A stretch of DNA of 64,000 nucleotides from Antedon mediterranea (lineage: Eukaryota > Echinodermata > Crinoidea > Comatulida > Antedonidae), in assembly GCF_964355755.1 (NCBI RefSeq), contig NC_092675.1:5366312-5430311 (forward strand). The letters are read 5' to 3'. The notes beneath the pieces are model-generated. The model searched no databases. It was given only the letters and a program-made list of their open reading frames with translations, and was not told where the DNA came from. The position numbers and the translations under genes were made by a program. Shown piece after piece: positions 13,701 to 26,420 of the stretch (position 1 is the first letter of the stretch; every line of letters starts with the position of its first letter).

Positions 13701-16700
13701 CTTAACTGTATGTAGCAAAAAATGTGATATGCTCATATATGGACATGATGATGTCATATCACTAGCATATTTGGGCATATTACTACCATATTTGGGCACA
13801 TCACACTTTTTTGTCAAACTAGTTTAATAGTGTAAACAGAGCTTAAGAGTAGTTCAGAGACTACTGAACTGTTTGCATTTCTTAGTATTTGCTAAGCAAA
13901 CCATTAAGCAGTTCAACGACCGTGGCGGGTATTATCAAATAATAAGTGATATGACACTATATCATCCAATCAAATTACAAGATTCTACTCTTTATTAAAG
14001 GCATTTAAAAAATAAATATTAAATGATAAGTTATAATCCACTTACCTACTGCACTTTGATTTTTGGTAGATGAATCTATAGTCTTTGGTGAGCTAAGATC
14101 CACCATTGATGAATTATGTTCAATACTATCCTGATCTCTGTTGATACAAAACATAATTCAATTAGTAAATAAGTATTTACTGTACTGTACCTCATTCTCA
14201 ATCATGTTAAATATTGCCTGATTTAAATACAACTGTGTAATTGGTACATAAGGGTGTGTGGTACAGTGTGTTGGACTACTGATCGTGAGATCGTGGTTCA
14301 GACACAACTCTCGCCGCATTGCTTGTATCCTTTAGGCAAGATACTTTGCTTATGTTTGCCTCGCTCCACCCAGGTGTATAAATGGCTACCCGGTTAGATC
14401 AAGACACAACTTTGAGCTGATTACTAGTTGCATTATGGGAGTATGTTTCCATACTTGTTTGATGCAAAAAATGACCAGGGCAATAATGTTCAGCGCTTAG
14501 AGGTTTCACAACATTAGGCGCTATATAAATAAATAAATAAAATCCAAAAAATAAATCCAGGATATTATTATTACAAGTATTCAAGGCATTGATTTGAGTT
14601 CAGTATTCTTGAAACATGTCACGGTATTTTAAGGCAGTTTGCCCGTTCATTAAATACTTTACTATTTTGATTTTAAATAAGTATTAATAAAAAAATTATT
14701 TTACAGTAGGTACACTTTTATATAATAGAACACAATTTGAAATGTTATATTTAATTGAGAAATTACATCTTGTTTGAAGCTGGAAACATTATTTAACATA
14801 ATATAAATTAACAGGCACAGAGTGATATACTGAATATTAATTAATTCATTTTGAAGCTATAAAGAATGATGACATCTGTGAGAATAAAGTATTCTAACCA
14901 TTAGACCAGTGGGGTTTTCATAGTATTGTTCAAATTTGATTTTGACAGCGACCCTTTGACATACTATAAACATTATCTGTGATTTGGAAATAAATGTCAG
15001 ATCAGGGTTTTCTTTGTCAAGTAGAATAGCGCACAGAATTGCGACAGAACAATCTAATGTATCATAATGTAATACACCCCACCTGTTTTGTCACATGTTA
15101 ATTCCTTATAGCCTTTTTATCATACTCAGTTTAGCTAATTAACATAACGTATGTTGCAATTGTATTATGTAAATAATGACATTATGAAAATGAATGCAAT
15201 GCCAAATAGAATTTTTTATTTACAATCCTGCCATATTCAAACAATATATTTTAGGGTGTGTGTGTGTGTGTCTGATCATGTGATTCTGTCATTATCTTAA
15301 TAGATATATTTAATTATTACAGTAGTAGTTATTAACTATATTAGTAATTTAGCTTTGGAGAAATGTTGACTTATCCACGCGTGACAGAGATAAAAATCAA
15401 TGCAAGTCAGCACTGTGATTCAAATTTATAACACAATCTCAGTCATGTGACGCTCTCTTGAAGGAATATTCTCTGTTTAACAAGGACAGGAACTGTACAC
15501 TGCATCACATGATATTTATTCAATTGTCTATTTAAAGGTCAGCTTTTAAAATGAGTGAATGACTGTAGTTGTTTCAGTAACAAGTGTTGCAATAAATTAA
15601 TTTTACCTACCACCCTAAACTTAATCTTAATGCAATTATGTTAATGTTTAGTAGTTGCATGTATAACTAAGTGCATCATTTATACTGAAGTACAGTATTA
15701 AACAAACAAAATATCTTTACTAACAAGCTAAAAAGAACTCAATGAAATTACTGTAAAAGTTCAATTACTATATCATACAAAATTCACAACTTTTAAAAAA
15801 AAAACAGTAAATTAAGAAACATTTGTTAATTACCTACCACCCTAAACTTAATCTTTATGAAATTATGTTAATGTTTAGTAGTTGCATGTATAACTAAGTG
15901 CATCATTTATACTGAAGTACAGTATTAAACAAACAAAATATCTTTACTAACAAGCTAAAAAGAACTCAATGAAATTACTGTAAAAGCTCATTTACTATAT
16001 CATACAAAATTCACAACTTTTTAAAAAAAAACAGTAAATTAAGAAACATTTGTTAATTATATTTCAGTAGGATTTATCCTATTTTTCTTCCATTCAAAAT
16101 TAAAATAAAATGTTTTTTTCGTGTCAGCCAATCCTAAGATTGATTGAATACAATACTGTATGTATTTGTATTTTATTCAATGCACAGTCAATAGCAACTA
16201 CAAAACCTTCACTAATAATAACAGACAGATTTACACTGGTACTGATTCAAATAACTGTCTCACAGAGACATCTGGTAGCCATTGACTTAAAGTTGGCATT
16301 TGGATGTGTTACTTTTAAATGTACAGTATCGGCCCGTTCGGACGGGGCTGAAACTACCGTGTACTTCCAACTGTGAGGTCGCGTGTAGCAATTAACTTAC
16401 GCCTCTGGCTATAAAAAATTAGAAAACCATCTGGACGAAAAATCCACCAACTTTACTGGTTATTTCAATCCCATTCCAATTACACGCTGCCTCGGGGTAT
16501 AATTAATCAAGCGTTAACGGGGTCATGTCAAATTGCGACCTCAAATAAGCTTTCTGATTGTTTAGCAATTATTGTTTAAAATGTTCTTTTTCGTTAATGC
16601 GAATGTATATCTATTGTTTTGTAAAATTATATATAAATAATCAACTCGTTGGTTTTTTTCCGGTGACCTGAACTTGCGAATCGGTGGCTTATAATGTACA

Positions 16701-19700
16701 TGTATGTATGTATGTATGTATTGTGGTAGCCTGGTGTCTGTGAATTACCACATCAACCGTTCGGCTCGCACGATAAGAGGGGTACAGTGCGTGTTAAATG
16801 GAATTTTTACAATAGTTCGGCTCGCACGATGAATACACGTGGTGATTTTTACAAGAGGGGTACAGTGCGTGTACATTAAATGGAATTTTCACAACAATAG
16901 TTCGGCTCGCACGATAAATACACGTGGTGATTTTTACAAGAGGGGTACAGTGCGTGTACATTAAATGGAATTTCCACAACAATAGTTCGGCTCGCACGAT
17001 AAATACACGTGGTCAACAAACAACATACGTTAGCAGGATTTTCGATCATTATTTATTTAAAAAGTAAATTGTATTCGATGTATTATAAATATATAGGTAA
17101 TACCGTCTGGTTGTCGATTGAAAAATAATAATTGAAGGATTCGCGCGCGAAACGACATGCAATATCCAGTTGAATGTGTCAACACGCCATGTCAATTGAT
17201 ATGGGTCGACGCACAGAGGGCGCTTTTTGACCTAAGAATTCCGATTTTAATTGGTTTCGTGTCAGCTTACCGGTACTTTGTTTATTCGTACGAACGTCGT
17301 ATGGGTTTTACCCCAAGGGTAAAAACCAAATAAACGTGTATTTCAATCGCCGTACGAACACGGTCTATGAGAGTGACTACTACCAAATTACACAGTCACA
17401 AAACAACTTATAAAACAGTTCATATATACAGTTAAAACATTGCTGGGAATTATACATTTCTGTTGAAGCAGGCTCCAATGAAGTTGCATCTAGTAAAGTT
17501 GACTTTGTTGTACAACTCTATCAAGTATTGATGGTATCTTCCGACCTCTTCGTTTACTTTGCGTTGTGTGAAAAGTAAGAATTTTTGTAGGATCTTCATT
17601 TACAGGTGGGATTTAAAGTATTCTAACTAATTAACAATTGTTAAACAATGCACTGGATCCATCGTGATAAGTCTAATTACATTCAGAGAAAATAGTTTAA
17701 TTTGCTTATCTAACACCAATTCACCATAGATGAAAAAGCATTATAAATTTGATATATTCTGATGCAGTAGTACTTTTCCTATTCAGCTTATCACAATAAG
17801 AAAGAAAGATTAGTATGCAAACAGATTTTAACATACGGTAAACTGAAGCCCTAACTAATCTAAAGCCTTGTCTACACTATCAAACTTTCATGTGACAAAA
17901 ACATGTGATTTGCCCATATATGGACATGATGATGTCATATCACTACCATATTTGGGAATATCACTACCATATTTGGGCACATCACACTGAAAATGGTCAT
18001 AGCATAATGATTTATTTATTTATGAAAAACTTTAAATTTATTTACTATTTTCACTTGCAGATTTATTTTTCATAAATAATGTTACTATTGTAAATAATAG
18101 AAGGACTTACAACTGTGAATCCTTGACTGATTTTAGAATGAATATTCTTGTGAGCATCAGTTGTGGTGGGTACCTGAGTGTATGAACTTTGAGCGTCGAG
18201 CCACGGTAAGAAATCGCAACAGAACCAAACATCATCTCTCCAAGCAACTTTACGTCAGATCCCGGTCTTTGAAACTGCAATAAAGTTAATTATTATTTTG
18301 TATGGATCTCTTATTTTTAAGTGTTATTTGTGATATGATAATTGATACTTTTGTATAGCGCCATTCAATGATAAATCCTTGCTCTAGGTGCTGTGGATTT
18401 AAATGTTAAACATTTTAACTAACACGCTTCTCCTCTACAGGTCATGTACATCAGTGCATCAAATTAAAGTTGTTTATTGGTCTATTAAAAAAGGCATGGG
18501 ATAGATAAGATTTTTAATTACTTTGAACTTTAATCTTTTAAGAGAATAATTGCAGGAGTGTTTATTTACCTGGTATTTTCCATTTTCCCCATTGTCCAAG
18601 CATGGATTGCTGGAATTACGTGGCAATGGGGTGCTGCATCTCCCCTTGGGGGAAGGAGCATAAAAATGTGAACGAATTGATGAGCAGTCATGCTTGCGTG
18701 CCTATAAACAGATACATTGAATGAAGTACAGTCAAATGAACATTTAAAATATATATACAGGTATATATGATTGCACAGCAACTAAGTCTAAACTAAAAGA
18801 TATAACCAGTAAATTGTTCAGCGATATTGATGAAATACCAAAATGCCCTAAACTGTGAGTTTGTGCAATTTTAGTCTTAATTATGCCACGCAAAATGAAT
18901 TTCCATTTTATGTGAACCAATCACATTTTGAAAAAATAAAATCTTGTACTGTAGATCCTATTGTTAGTTTTGTTTACCATGTTTGAGTAAACTGGTTATG
19001 TTTACTGCTTTGAATAATAGTGAGAGATCCCCTGAACTTTTTCAAAATACGTAAAATGTTTGATATAAACATGTAGATCACAAGTCGATAAAATAATCTA
19101 ATAGTCAGATAGAGAAATAGTTAAAACATGTGATATTCAGTCACTTGGTACAATGCCAATACAACTATACTACTATCACCATTGTAAACATTTGACAGAT
19201 AAGCATTCAGTCTCATTTAAATGTGATATAAAAGGTCAATAATGAACGGTCAAATGATTGGTCAATTGTGTATTTATAATTTTCATGAACAGCTGGACCT
19301 TTCTACAAGTCATGATGTACTATTTTAGTTATTTTTGATTTAACAGAGCCAAGTAAAATTAATTGGTTTTTTTAAGAAACATGAAAGCTCCTTTTGTTTT
19401 TTTTAAATTATGATTAATATTAATTTTTGGCAGTACATTCACATTGTTCTGTCTGTGCTATAATAAAATATATTATTTTCTTTTTAAGATATATCTCCAT
19501 AAAATACAACAGAATGCTAGTATTGGAGGATGCTATATTTATAAATGTCTAGTGTACAATTCAACAGTGTTACATAGCAACAGAGCATGTAATCTTAAAT
19601 TGGTGAAACTGTAAATAAAAAAATAATTACAAATTAGATTAATACTAATTACTTAAATACTTACACGAGGTTTTTCTTCTACTTTCTTAATGGACTTTGA

Positions 19701-22164
19701 ATCAAACAATAATTTCTTCCCTTTTGTGTCAGATTCTTGAAACACAAGGAGACGGATTTGTTTCGGATCGAAGTCAGGTGGTTTCCAACTGGAATATGAT
19801 GTACATAAGATTAGACTACTTTAGTCAGTAAATTGTATATTGTATAATTCAAAAGCCGATGTTAATGGGATGTTTATTCAATCAAAATCAACTAAGTCAT
19901 GGTATTAGACATTACATGCAATTCAAATTGATTGATTGGCATGAAAACCCCTTTATGATAATTAGGTTCTGTGTTGGATAGACATATTTGGACAGTAAAG
20001 CAATGGAACACTACACCCTACACCTGTACACAAACATTTCATGCACATTTGACAGAAATAAACATTATATGTCCATCCAATTATTAATCAATTAAATATA
20101 ATAAATGGTTACTATAGCATAATAAACATGCGCAGAGTCGAATAATGGACTCTGATGACAATCATAAAGCCTGCTATGCTGAGTGAGAGCCAATAACCAT
20201 GTGAACAAATGTTATACTCAACACAAAAATAATGGTTATTTGATTGACCGAAGTTGACCTTGAGTGAACTACAGCATTTTGGGTATTTGTTAATGTTTTT
20301 TTCATCAACGTCCAGCCACTGAATTAATTAAGAGCAGATATGCAAGTGACGTACATTTATTATTTTTCTTAAAAACTTATTTTCAAATAAAACGATTATT
20401 CAACAAAATAATCCCATAAATAAACTAACTAAGCCTAGGCCTAGAGAAATCAAATTCGGGATTCTGCTGTTATTAGTTAATATAAACGCCGTTGCTAAAG
20501 ATACGGTACCGTATCCATGCTTTTAAAAACTAAAGATACGGTAAATATAGAGGGCGCTTCCGTTTGCTAAAAGTACGGTAAAATTGCATTCCTAAAACTC
20601 GTACCTAAATATAAAACTCATTCCTAAATATAAAACTCGTTCCTAAATATTAAACTCCTTCCTAAATATTAAAAACCTAACACTCAAAATAATCTCTCTT
20701 AAATTAAAAACTAAAAAAAAAAATTTAAAAAAGACGTCAAGAAGAGTATCGAACCCCCAACCCCTTAACACGTTCACTGCCACGGCGTATTTATACGTCA
20801 AAAATTGCGTGTCGCTACTTGCCAAGACGTAATACTACGTCAAAATCGTAGCACTTTTGTATTGTATGTAGAATCACTGGCAGTGGTGATTGGAACAGGA
20901 ATTATCGCATGGCAGTTTATGAATGATGTACGTAAACGATAATCTAAAAATAAATGTCATATGTTTGTTTGTGTTTATTCCCTCATGCATTGAATATGGT
21001 TGATACGATGGCGCCCTCACACTCAATATAATCATCTCAAACATGTCATAAATTGCGCTAATAGTAAATAAAAATAATAAAGGATGAAATGATTCAGTGT
21101 GGTTTACTGTTTTTATATCTCGATGATAGGTTTGACCGATTTTAGCGCGGAAAATCCCCGACGTATATTTACGTTCCTGGCAAAGTCAATAAAATTGTTG
21201 GAACATTGCCAGTGACGTATTTATACGTCTCAACGGTTTTTCCCGCCATCGTATTTTGAATGACATCATGATAGTCTGTGACCAGATGTTACACTTTCAA
21301 ACTGTAATTTAATATGTAAACGGGACTTGGCACTGGGACAGAAATTACGGAAAATGCCTTGGCAGTCAATGTGTTAAGCCAAAGCCTCATCACATGCCCA
21401 CTAGGCTACACAGCTGGCTTGCAGAAAACCAATGCAATAACCTATTTGATTAACATCCACATTACATAGCGCCCTCTATAATTACCGTACCTTTAGTTTT
21501 TTAAAGTATGGATACGGTAGCGTATCTTTAGACATAACGTAATATAAAAGGCTACAATCATTGACATGAAGCTACATATGACATGTAGTATAACTCCCTG
21601 ATATAGCTACCTAAAGTATGTGAATTTAACCTGGCTAGGCCTAATTTGACATCGATTCAAATTAGAATAGAACTAGCCTAGCCTAAACTAGGGCCAGGCC
21701 TAACTAAAAAGGCCTAGGCCTAGGCCCTACCAGAGGGCCAGGCCTACCTCATCATATAATAATAATATTAATAAGAAAACATTGTTTCATCATGGAGATA
21801 TTATAGACCTATAGCTCCGTGGTTTTATTTTAAAATAATTGTACACTGTCGCAAGTATTGCCTGGTGACAATCTACCAGTTATTTATACATGTTATTGTC
21901 AAGTTAGGCCTATAATTGTCTCCAGGCTCTCTGTTTCGTCAACAAAACCCCCCAAAAAAGCGATTCTTTCGTTGACTTACCATTTGTACGAGGTCAAGCT
22001 TTCGGGAGACCTGTGTGGAAAAAGACAGCAATTTACAATAATATTTAGACTTAAAATGAAAGAAAAAAACAACTCACTACCAAATTGAATCAAGTGTATA
22101 CTTACTCTGCATTAAAACCACATTTTCTGTCTCTATGAAACATACGATGGAGTACTTTAGCCAT
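4716..22164 (-). CDS. FNIP1/2: Folliculin-interacting protein (FNIP1/FNIP2 type), 14 coding exons
   Basis: FNIP proteins bind folliculin (FLCN) and AMPK; the FLCN-FNIP complex is a GTPase-activating protein for RagC/D at the lysosome and links nutrients to mTORC1. Coding exons, in transcription order: 22164-22106, 19788-19665, 18701-18570, 18274-18174, 14137-14046, 12761-12684, 10610-10444, 9532-9326, 9172-9000, 8705-8535, 8304-6976, 6613-6445, 5468-5280, 4979-4716. All phases join, giving 1084 aa (human FNIP1 is 1166). Family blocks seen: [12 protein letters not shown] near residues 24-36, [13 protein letters not shown] near 115-127, [12 protein letters not shown] near 280-291, LAWVPTVMP and [12 protein letters not shown] in exon 10, [10 protein letters not shown] in exon 12, [14 protein letters not shown] in exon 14. 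The order matches the FNIP N, M and C regions. The last residues form a Gln-rich tail absent from human FNIP1. Intron 7 appears to use a GC donor. FNIP1 and FNIP2 cannot be separated by eye; an unduplicated ancestral gene is likely. Confidence 0.95.
5041..5098. repeat. Short tandem repeat, about 20-bp unit, three copies
   Basis: CACTCAGAAACTGAGTGAAG-like units repeat three times. Each unit is itself a small hairpin (CACTCAG...CTGAGTG). It lies in the last FNIP intron. Confidence 0.7.
5838..6402 (+). mobile_element. SINE/RTE-type retroelement with tRNA-like segment
   Basis: In the FNIP intron between exons 12 and 13. The right end reads CCTTGGCGGAGGTAATAAT, typical of RTE-like retroelement tails in marine invertebrates, and is inverted near the left end (AACCTCCGCC at about 5857). 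A tRNA-like stretch at about 5985-6045 has a GGTTCAAGTCC B-box-like motif followed by poly-T. Two diverged direct repeats (about 6150-6200 and 6277-6330) share AGAATCGGAT and AAAACTGTGG. A CA-rich microsatellite precedes the tail. Confidence 0.6.
10253..10417. mobile_element. Palindromic MITE family A, copy 2
   Basis: The left end has TAAGCTCTGTCTACACTATC and the right end AATAGTGTAGACCGAGATCT. The core has the CATATTTGGGCATATCAC and ATGATGATGTCATATCAC blocks. It lies in a FNIP intron. Confidence 0.85.
11185..12605. repeat. Diverged inverted-repeat pair bounding about 1.4 kb of a FNIP intron
   Basis: A segment at about 11190-11255 (CTCGCTCTTCGAGGAG ... GGTTTATCCGGGTAAG) returns inverted at about 12553-12603 with roughly three-quarters identity by eye. 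The interior is AT-rich with no coding signal. It may be an old DNA transposon; no target duplication is clear. Confidence 0.4.
13190..13280 (-). mobile_element. tRNA-like SINE head
   Basis: On the minus strand, TAGCGCAGCGCATGAAGC resembles a tRNA A box and GAGTTCAAGACCC a B box, with spacing close to that of a tRNA. The sequence does not fold as a clean tRNA by eye, so I read it as a SINE-derived head rather than a functional tRNA gene. Confidence 0.5.
13521..13846. mobile_element. Palindromic MITE family A, copies 3 and 4 in tandem
   Basis: Two copies abut (about 13521-13676 and 13700-13846). Both end in AGTTTAATAGTGTA[G/A]ACAGAGCTTAAGAG and both are followed by GTAGTTC. The repeated flank suggests that the second copy arose by local duplication, not by independent insertion. 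It lies in the FNIP intron between exons 5 and 6. Confidence 0.8.
14236..14548 (+). mobile_element. tRNA-derived SINE with AAAT-repeat tail
   Basis: A tRNA-like head (GTGTGTTGGACTACTGATCG ... GTGGTTCAGAC) is followed by a body containing TCCACCCAGGTGTATAAATG and GGCGCTATATAAAT, then an AAAT-repeat tail. This body and tail are familiar from SINEs of marine invertebrates. It lies in a FNIP intron. Confidence 0.65.
15605..16058. repeat. Recent 227-bp tandem duplication
   Basis: The segment beginning ACCTACCACCCTAAACTTAA at 15605 recurs at 15832 almost unchanged. Only a few substitutions and a small shift in an A-run separate the two copies, so the duplication is young. It lies in the large FNIP intron between exons 4 and 5. 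Confidence 0.9.
16758..17012. repeat. 85-bp minisatellite, about 3.5 units
   Basis: Units begin GTTCGGCTCGCACGAT at 16758, 16815, 16900 and 16985. The period is 85 bp for the last two intervals and 57 bp for the first, which has lost an internal 28 bp. The units contain AAATACACGTGGTGATTTTT and GAGGGGTACAGTGCGTG. The units are locally more GC-rich than the intron around them. Confidence 0.9.
17861..17988. mobile_element. Palindromic MITE family A, copy 5, right arm missing
   Basis: The left arm TAAAGCCTTGTCTACACTAT and the core up to ATTTGGGCACATCACACT are present; the expected right inverted arm is absent. It lies in a FNIP intron. Confidence 0.8.
20690..21425 (-). mobile_element. tRNA-like SINE interrupted by the TTAA element
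   Basis: Read on the minus strand, TAGCCTAGTGGGCA (about 21391-21404, A-box-like) lies upstream and GGTTCGATACTC (about 20743-20754, B-box-like) downstream. When the 605-bp insertion and one TTAA are discounted, the A-to-B spacing is close to that of a tRNA, which supports a single SINE that was split by insertion. Confidence 0.6.
20769..21373. mobile_element. piggyBac-like MITE with TTAA target duplication
   Basis: The 605-bp element is bounded by TTAA at 20765-20768 and 21374-21377. Its ends are inverted (CACGTTCACTGCCA at left, TGGCAGTCAATGTG at right), and GTATTTATACGTC-type subterminal motifs occur on both sides. TTAA targeting and a CACTGCCA-type terminus are typical of piggyBac relatives. 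It has no coding capacity and is non-autonomous. Confidence 0.8.
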
Positions 22165-22701
22165 TGTTTCTAACGTGTTATACTACATACATATTGCATA
22201 TTGACAACCACTATTTTTCTCCAATGGCTATCACATGATTCACTACAGAAAGGAATTTGTCATCATCGTCGACGACCACTGAATAAAACGCATAATCTCA
22301 TTGGTCACATTCTTACTAGACTCAGAATCAGTCATGTGAAAAACTCGTGAACTCCAGTCACCCTTTCATAAACTGGGTTTGTTTACTTTTACCTTCAATT
22401 GGGCGGTACGCGGGCGGTACGTACCAGAGCCATTGGTACGTTCTGTGATCTATTTTATATTATAATTTATATCAAGATTCGAAGTTTTTTCTTTGTCTAA
22501 TTATGTTGAATATTCCTAATTATTCCTATTCTAAACAAATCCCAAGAATGGAATAAATTTATGATTTTTTTAACCCGGTACTTAATTTATAAAATATTGG
22601 AATTTTCTATAATAAAAATAGTATGTGTTTCTGTGTAAAAAAATTAGTTGTTCTTCTGATTTATTACTTTTTAAAATGCTTCAAAATATAAAAATTGCAT
22701 A

Positions 22702-22783
22702 AACCAGGGAGTTGTATAAAACAACTCCCTATATTATTAACCAAATGGTTTGTTGTATGCCAATTTTTTACAACTCCCTGGTA
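22702..22783. repeat. Small palindromic element with CAGGGAGTTGTA ends
   Basis: ACCAGGGAGTTGTA at the left is mirrored by TACAACTCCCTGGT at the right, with a third inverted copy (ACAACTCCCT) just inside the left arm. A similar hairpin built on the same motif occurs at 61031-61073. Confidence 0.7.
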
Positions 22784-25388
22784 TTTATAAAAAAATGTTT
22801 TAAGTAAAAAAAAGCCCTTATTTCACGGCGCTTGTTATTCTTACCGCTGAAAAAAAAAAATTAAAGTGGGGTTATATGCAATTGCAAGGCTTTCATGAAT
22901 AATATATTGTAGATTTTAAACACGGAGAACCCTTTAACCACCTCTATGAGAGTACACCGTATTTATTCAAATAAGGGGTCCTGTAATTTATTTTTGGGGG
23001 GTATGAAATGGTAACATACCCAAGTAAATGGTATTATATAGTAATTTAATTTACATGGTGCTTGTTTTTTTTTTTTGGGTTTAATACAATAGGCCTACAC
23101 TAGCATAGTTTTAAAGTTTGTTTGTTTGTTTTTTTTTGTAGTATTTTGAATTTAGGCCAACCTTCTACTTCTCTTGATGATTGACGCAAAATGTTAAATT
23201 AAACATCAATAAATCAATTTATTTGGAAATTACACCATTACACAAAACTGACTTCCGAAAAAAATTAATAGGCTACAATATATTGACAAAATGATGTTAA
23301 ACGGCTTGTTAAAAAAGTAAGTATAAACTTGTCATATTGTAAAGAGACTGATGTATTTTTTTTCTATAATATACCTCTGTTTCGTACTAGGACTGTATTT
23401 TTATCCATAATTAATATATGATAATCATTTTATATGTCCTTTGCGTTTAGATCGAGAGAGTGCGCGGGCTTCTAATCTTTCGATGTTAAAAATAACTTGC
23501 TTGCTGCCCTCAATTTTTACAGACTGTTAATTAACTAGTTTAGGCTTTCTCTTTGGTCACACAAGAGTGCAGTGGGTGGAAAAGACGTCTGGAATGGAAT
23601 TAGCACTTCCTGGATAAACAAAGATTGTCGAGAAAGAAAGTGTACTCGAGCAGCAGACACCGTCGTTATAAAATTGATTTTCAAGTGTGTTAATTGTTTA
23701 GTTTACGGTGGATTTTTTGTCTTTGCAATCCGTAGGATGTCAAACTAAAAAGTGAGCTTGTTTATACGGTTATTGTGGTATATAATGATTGACAATTCGT
23801 AGGCCTACGAGTCCCTGCACCACACTCACCCGGACCCCACTCACACCCAATCCAGCCTACTCGATCGTTTGCTGTTGTAGAATAGAGGCCAATATATAGT
23901 AATACTCTTTCTACTACTAATCATCTCTACTTTTTCTAATCAAGTTTAATAAAAAACATATTTTCACTTTTTAGGGTATTGCCTAACGGTCGCAAAAATC
24001 GTCTAGGATTTTCACCCAGACGTCGGTATCCAGGTAAGGTCATACAATTTTACAAATCTATTAGTATTAGTAAATTACTCATTCATTGCCTTTTTTGTCC
24101 TTCGGATGGGATGTAAAGCCGTTGGTCCTGTTTACATCACATACCTGTTTAGTGCATTTTAGATAAAGAATTGAAGTTGTTGACCAGAATTATTGGGCAT
24201 ATAGGCCTATAACAAAATATGCCCATTTATTTTCAGAAACATTTATATATTGGTGACATCACAAAACTTATGTGGTTTTTTTTTGTATTTCGTATTTCGC
24301 TCAGTTTCTGAGCGCTTAATTTATTTATGTTGTTAGTATGTTCCCTCTACTGTCAGGAAGAGCCTAGTTAGTTTTCATTTAAATGTTTTAATCTGATGTT
24401 TGTGGTTAATGATGACTAATCATTCATGTATCGCTATCGGTAATGTTTGAAATCAGACGCATTTTATTTAGGTCGCGATACAGATAAATCCAACTTCCGA
24501 TATTTAGTATAGCATCAACATCACTAGCTAATAAATGTACTAATTTCCCCACCCCCCCCCCCCCCAAAAAAAAAGATTTGTCTAGGAAATGGTGACTGAG
24601 TTAATTTTTTCCCCGCCATTGGTTTTTACAGTAAACCTATTTTAGAGAATCAACATGAAAAAGTTGTATCCAACCTGATTAATTGCGTCTAATAATTTTT
24701 CATGAAAAAGGGGTAAAGGAAGTGAAACCATAAATAAATGGCGGAAGCCTGTCAAAAAACCAACCAGGCCCCAGACAACTTGGCCCCAAGTCAACTCGGC
24801 CACATGTAATTTCTTGACCTCAAAATAGGGGTAACCATACAGTACAATAACCGTAATATAAAAATTGGCTTAAAAACTGTTTTAATTGTTATACTTAAAA
24901 AATAAAAGTACTGTAAAGTACTGTAAGTGATGATGTACAGTAAATACTGTATTAGGTGTAATTTATAGTCTGGTGAACTAATTTGATCAAAAATAGATAC
25001 TTATACAATACAGAAGATAAAGATCTATTGTGTGTCTGATTTTACATCCTATAGAATAGGTTTTCCTTTGGCCTGAAGCTTTATTGTATAGTACCTACAG
25101 TGTGATGAGGTTGCACTTTTTAAACCCTCAATAATGTCATAGACCACAAAGAAGCTTGTTGTGTACACAAATAACTGGATGTGTTTACATTAGAGGAACC
25201 TTTAATATCCTTTTGTGTCTTACTTTACTGTGAAAGTGGCTATCGGCTAATACATAATATCAATAATAGGTTTTCTATGGTGGACTGTGCAAAACCATAC
25301 CGTGCCAACAAGACTTTCAACTATATGCACAGGAGATTGACCATGTCAATAGCCTCATACATTATTTTTTGTAATAAATAATTTCCTT

Positions 25389-25569
25389 TAAGCTCTGTCT
25401 ACACTATCACTTTATGCGTAAAACACATGATGTGCCTATATATATTATGATGATGTTATAACACTACCATATTTGGGTATATCACTACCATATTTAGGTA
25501 TATCACTACCATATTTGGGCACATAACACTTTTTTGTCAAACTAAATTGACAGTGTAGACGGAGCTTTA
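25389..25569. mobile_element. Palindromic MITE family A, copy 6
   Basis: The ends are TAAGCTCTGTCTACACTATC and GACAGTGTAGACGGAGCTTTA. The core has three tandem ATATCACTACCATATTT[G/A]GG blocks, one more than most copies. Confidence 0.85.
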
Positions 25570-26420
25570 TTCCATTCTAATGTTACAGCCTATGTATTAA
25601 ACATTAATCATTCCAAACATGGTATTTTTATACCTCCATGTTCCAAAGCTGTGACTGTAAATATAACACACCTGTGTATCCTTGTAATTTGATTGGTTGA
25701 TTTTGTATCACATCTCAATATCTGGTTTCCACCCTTTTTCGTAATTTAACACAAATATCACAATATATTAAAGGTGTTTTGCCGAAACTAAAATAAATGA
25801 TCAGTCTATTTCATGCCTAACTTAGCCTACAGTAACTTGGACCAAACATTATCGCATTATCAGCTACAGTGATTAAGTTCACTTAGGTTGACCCTGGTCT
25901 CCCCAATTTCATTTTTTTCATTTTGTATTATACTGAAATAGACCGAATAATGATTAAAAAACAAATTAAATATCCTTCATCATGCATTTTTTCATACCAA
26001 ATTATTCAAAGCCATTTTTCATTAGAATTTTTAATAATAACACTTAGTATCATGGTTATTAGTATTTAGTTTAGGTACATGCTTGAGTTTCTACTTTATA
26101 CAGTATTCGTTTTCAAGGATTTTATTATCTATCAGAAAAAAGCTTCTTAATGAATTTTAAGTGGTAATATCTTATAAAATCAGTCAAGTGTGACAGCAAA
26201 TAAAACAAAAATTATATTACAATTTTTTCATTAAATACCAGTAATTTACTGTACTGTATATGCCATTTTTCATTTAATGTAAATCATAAAATATGATTAA
26301 GCCAATACTTAATTATTAACAATATTAAGGTGAGTCCTGTGTTCTCTGAACGTAGGGGAATGAGCTGTTAGGAGCTCATTGTACTAAGCCTCGGCATTAT
26401 GTGGTAGGGTGGCCAGTTCC

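Larger units (their letters stand above)
20494..21537. mobile_element. Composite: outer inverted-repeat element enclosing a SINE and a TTAA MITE
   Basis: Outer arms at 20495-20558 and 21469-21530 are inverted copies of each other (AAGATACGGTACCGTATCCA ... TATAGAGGGCGC). Inside is a tRNA-like SINE read leftward that is split by a 605-bp element with TTAA duplications (20769-21373, listed separately). All of it lies in FNIP intron 1. No transposase frame is present. Confidence 0.75.
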
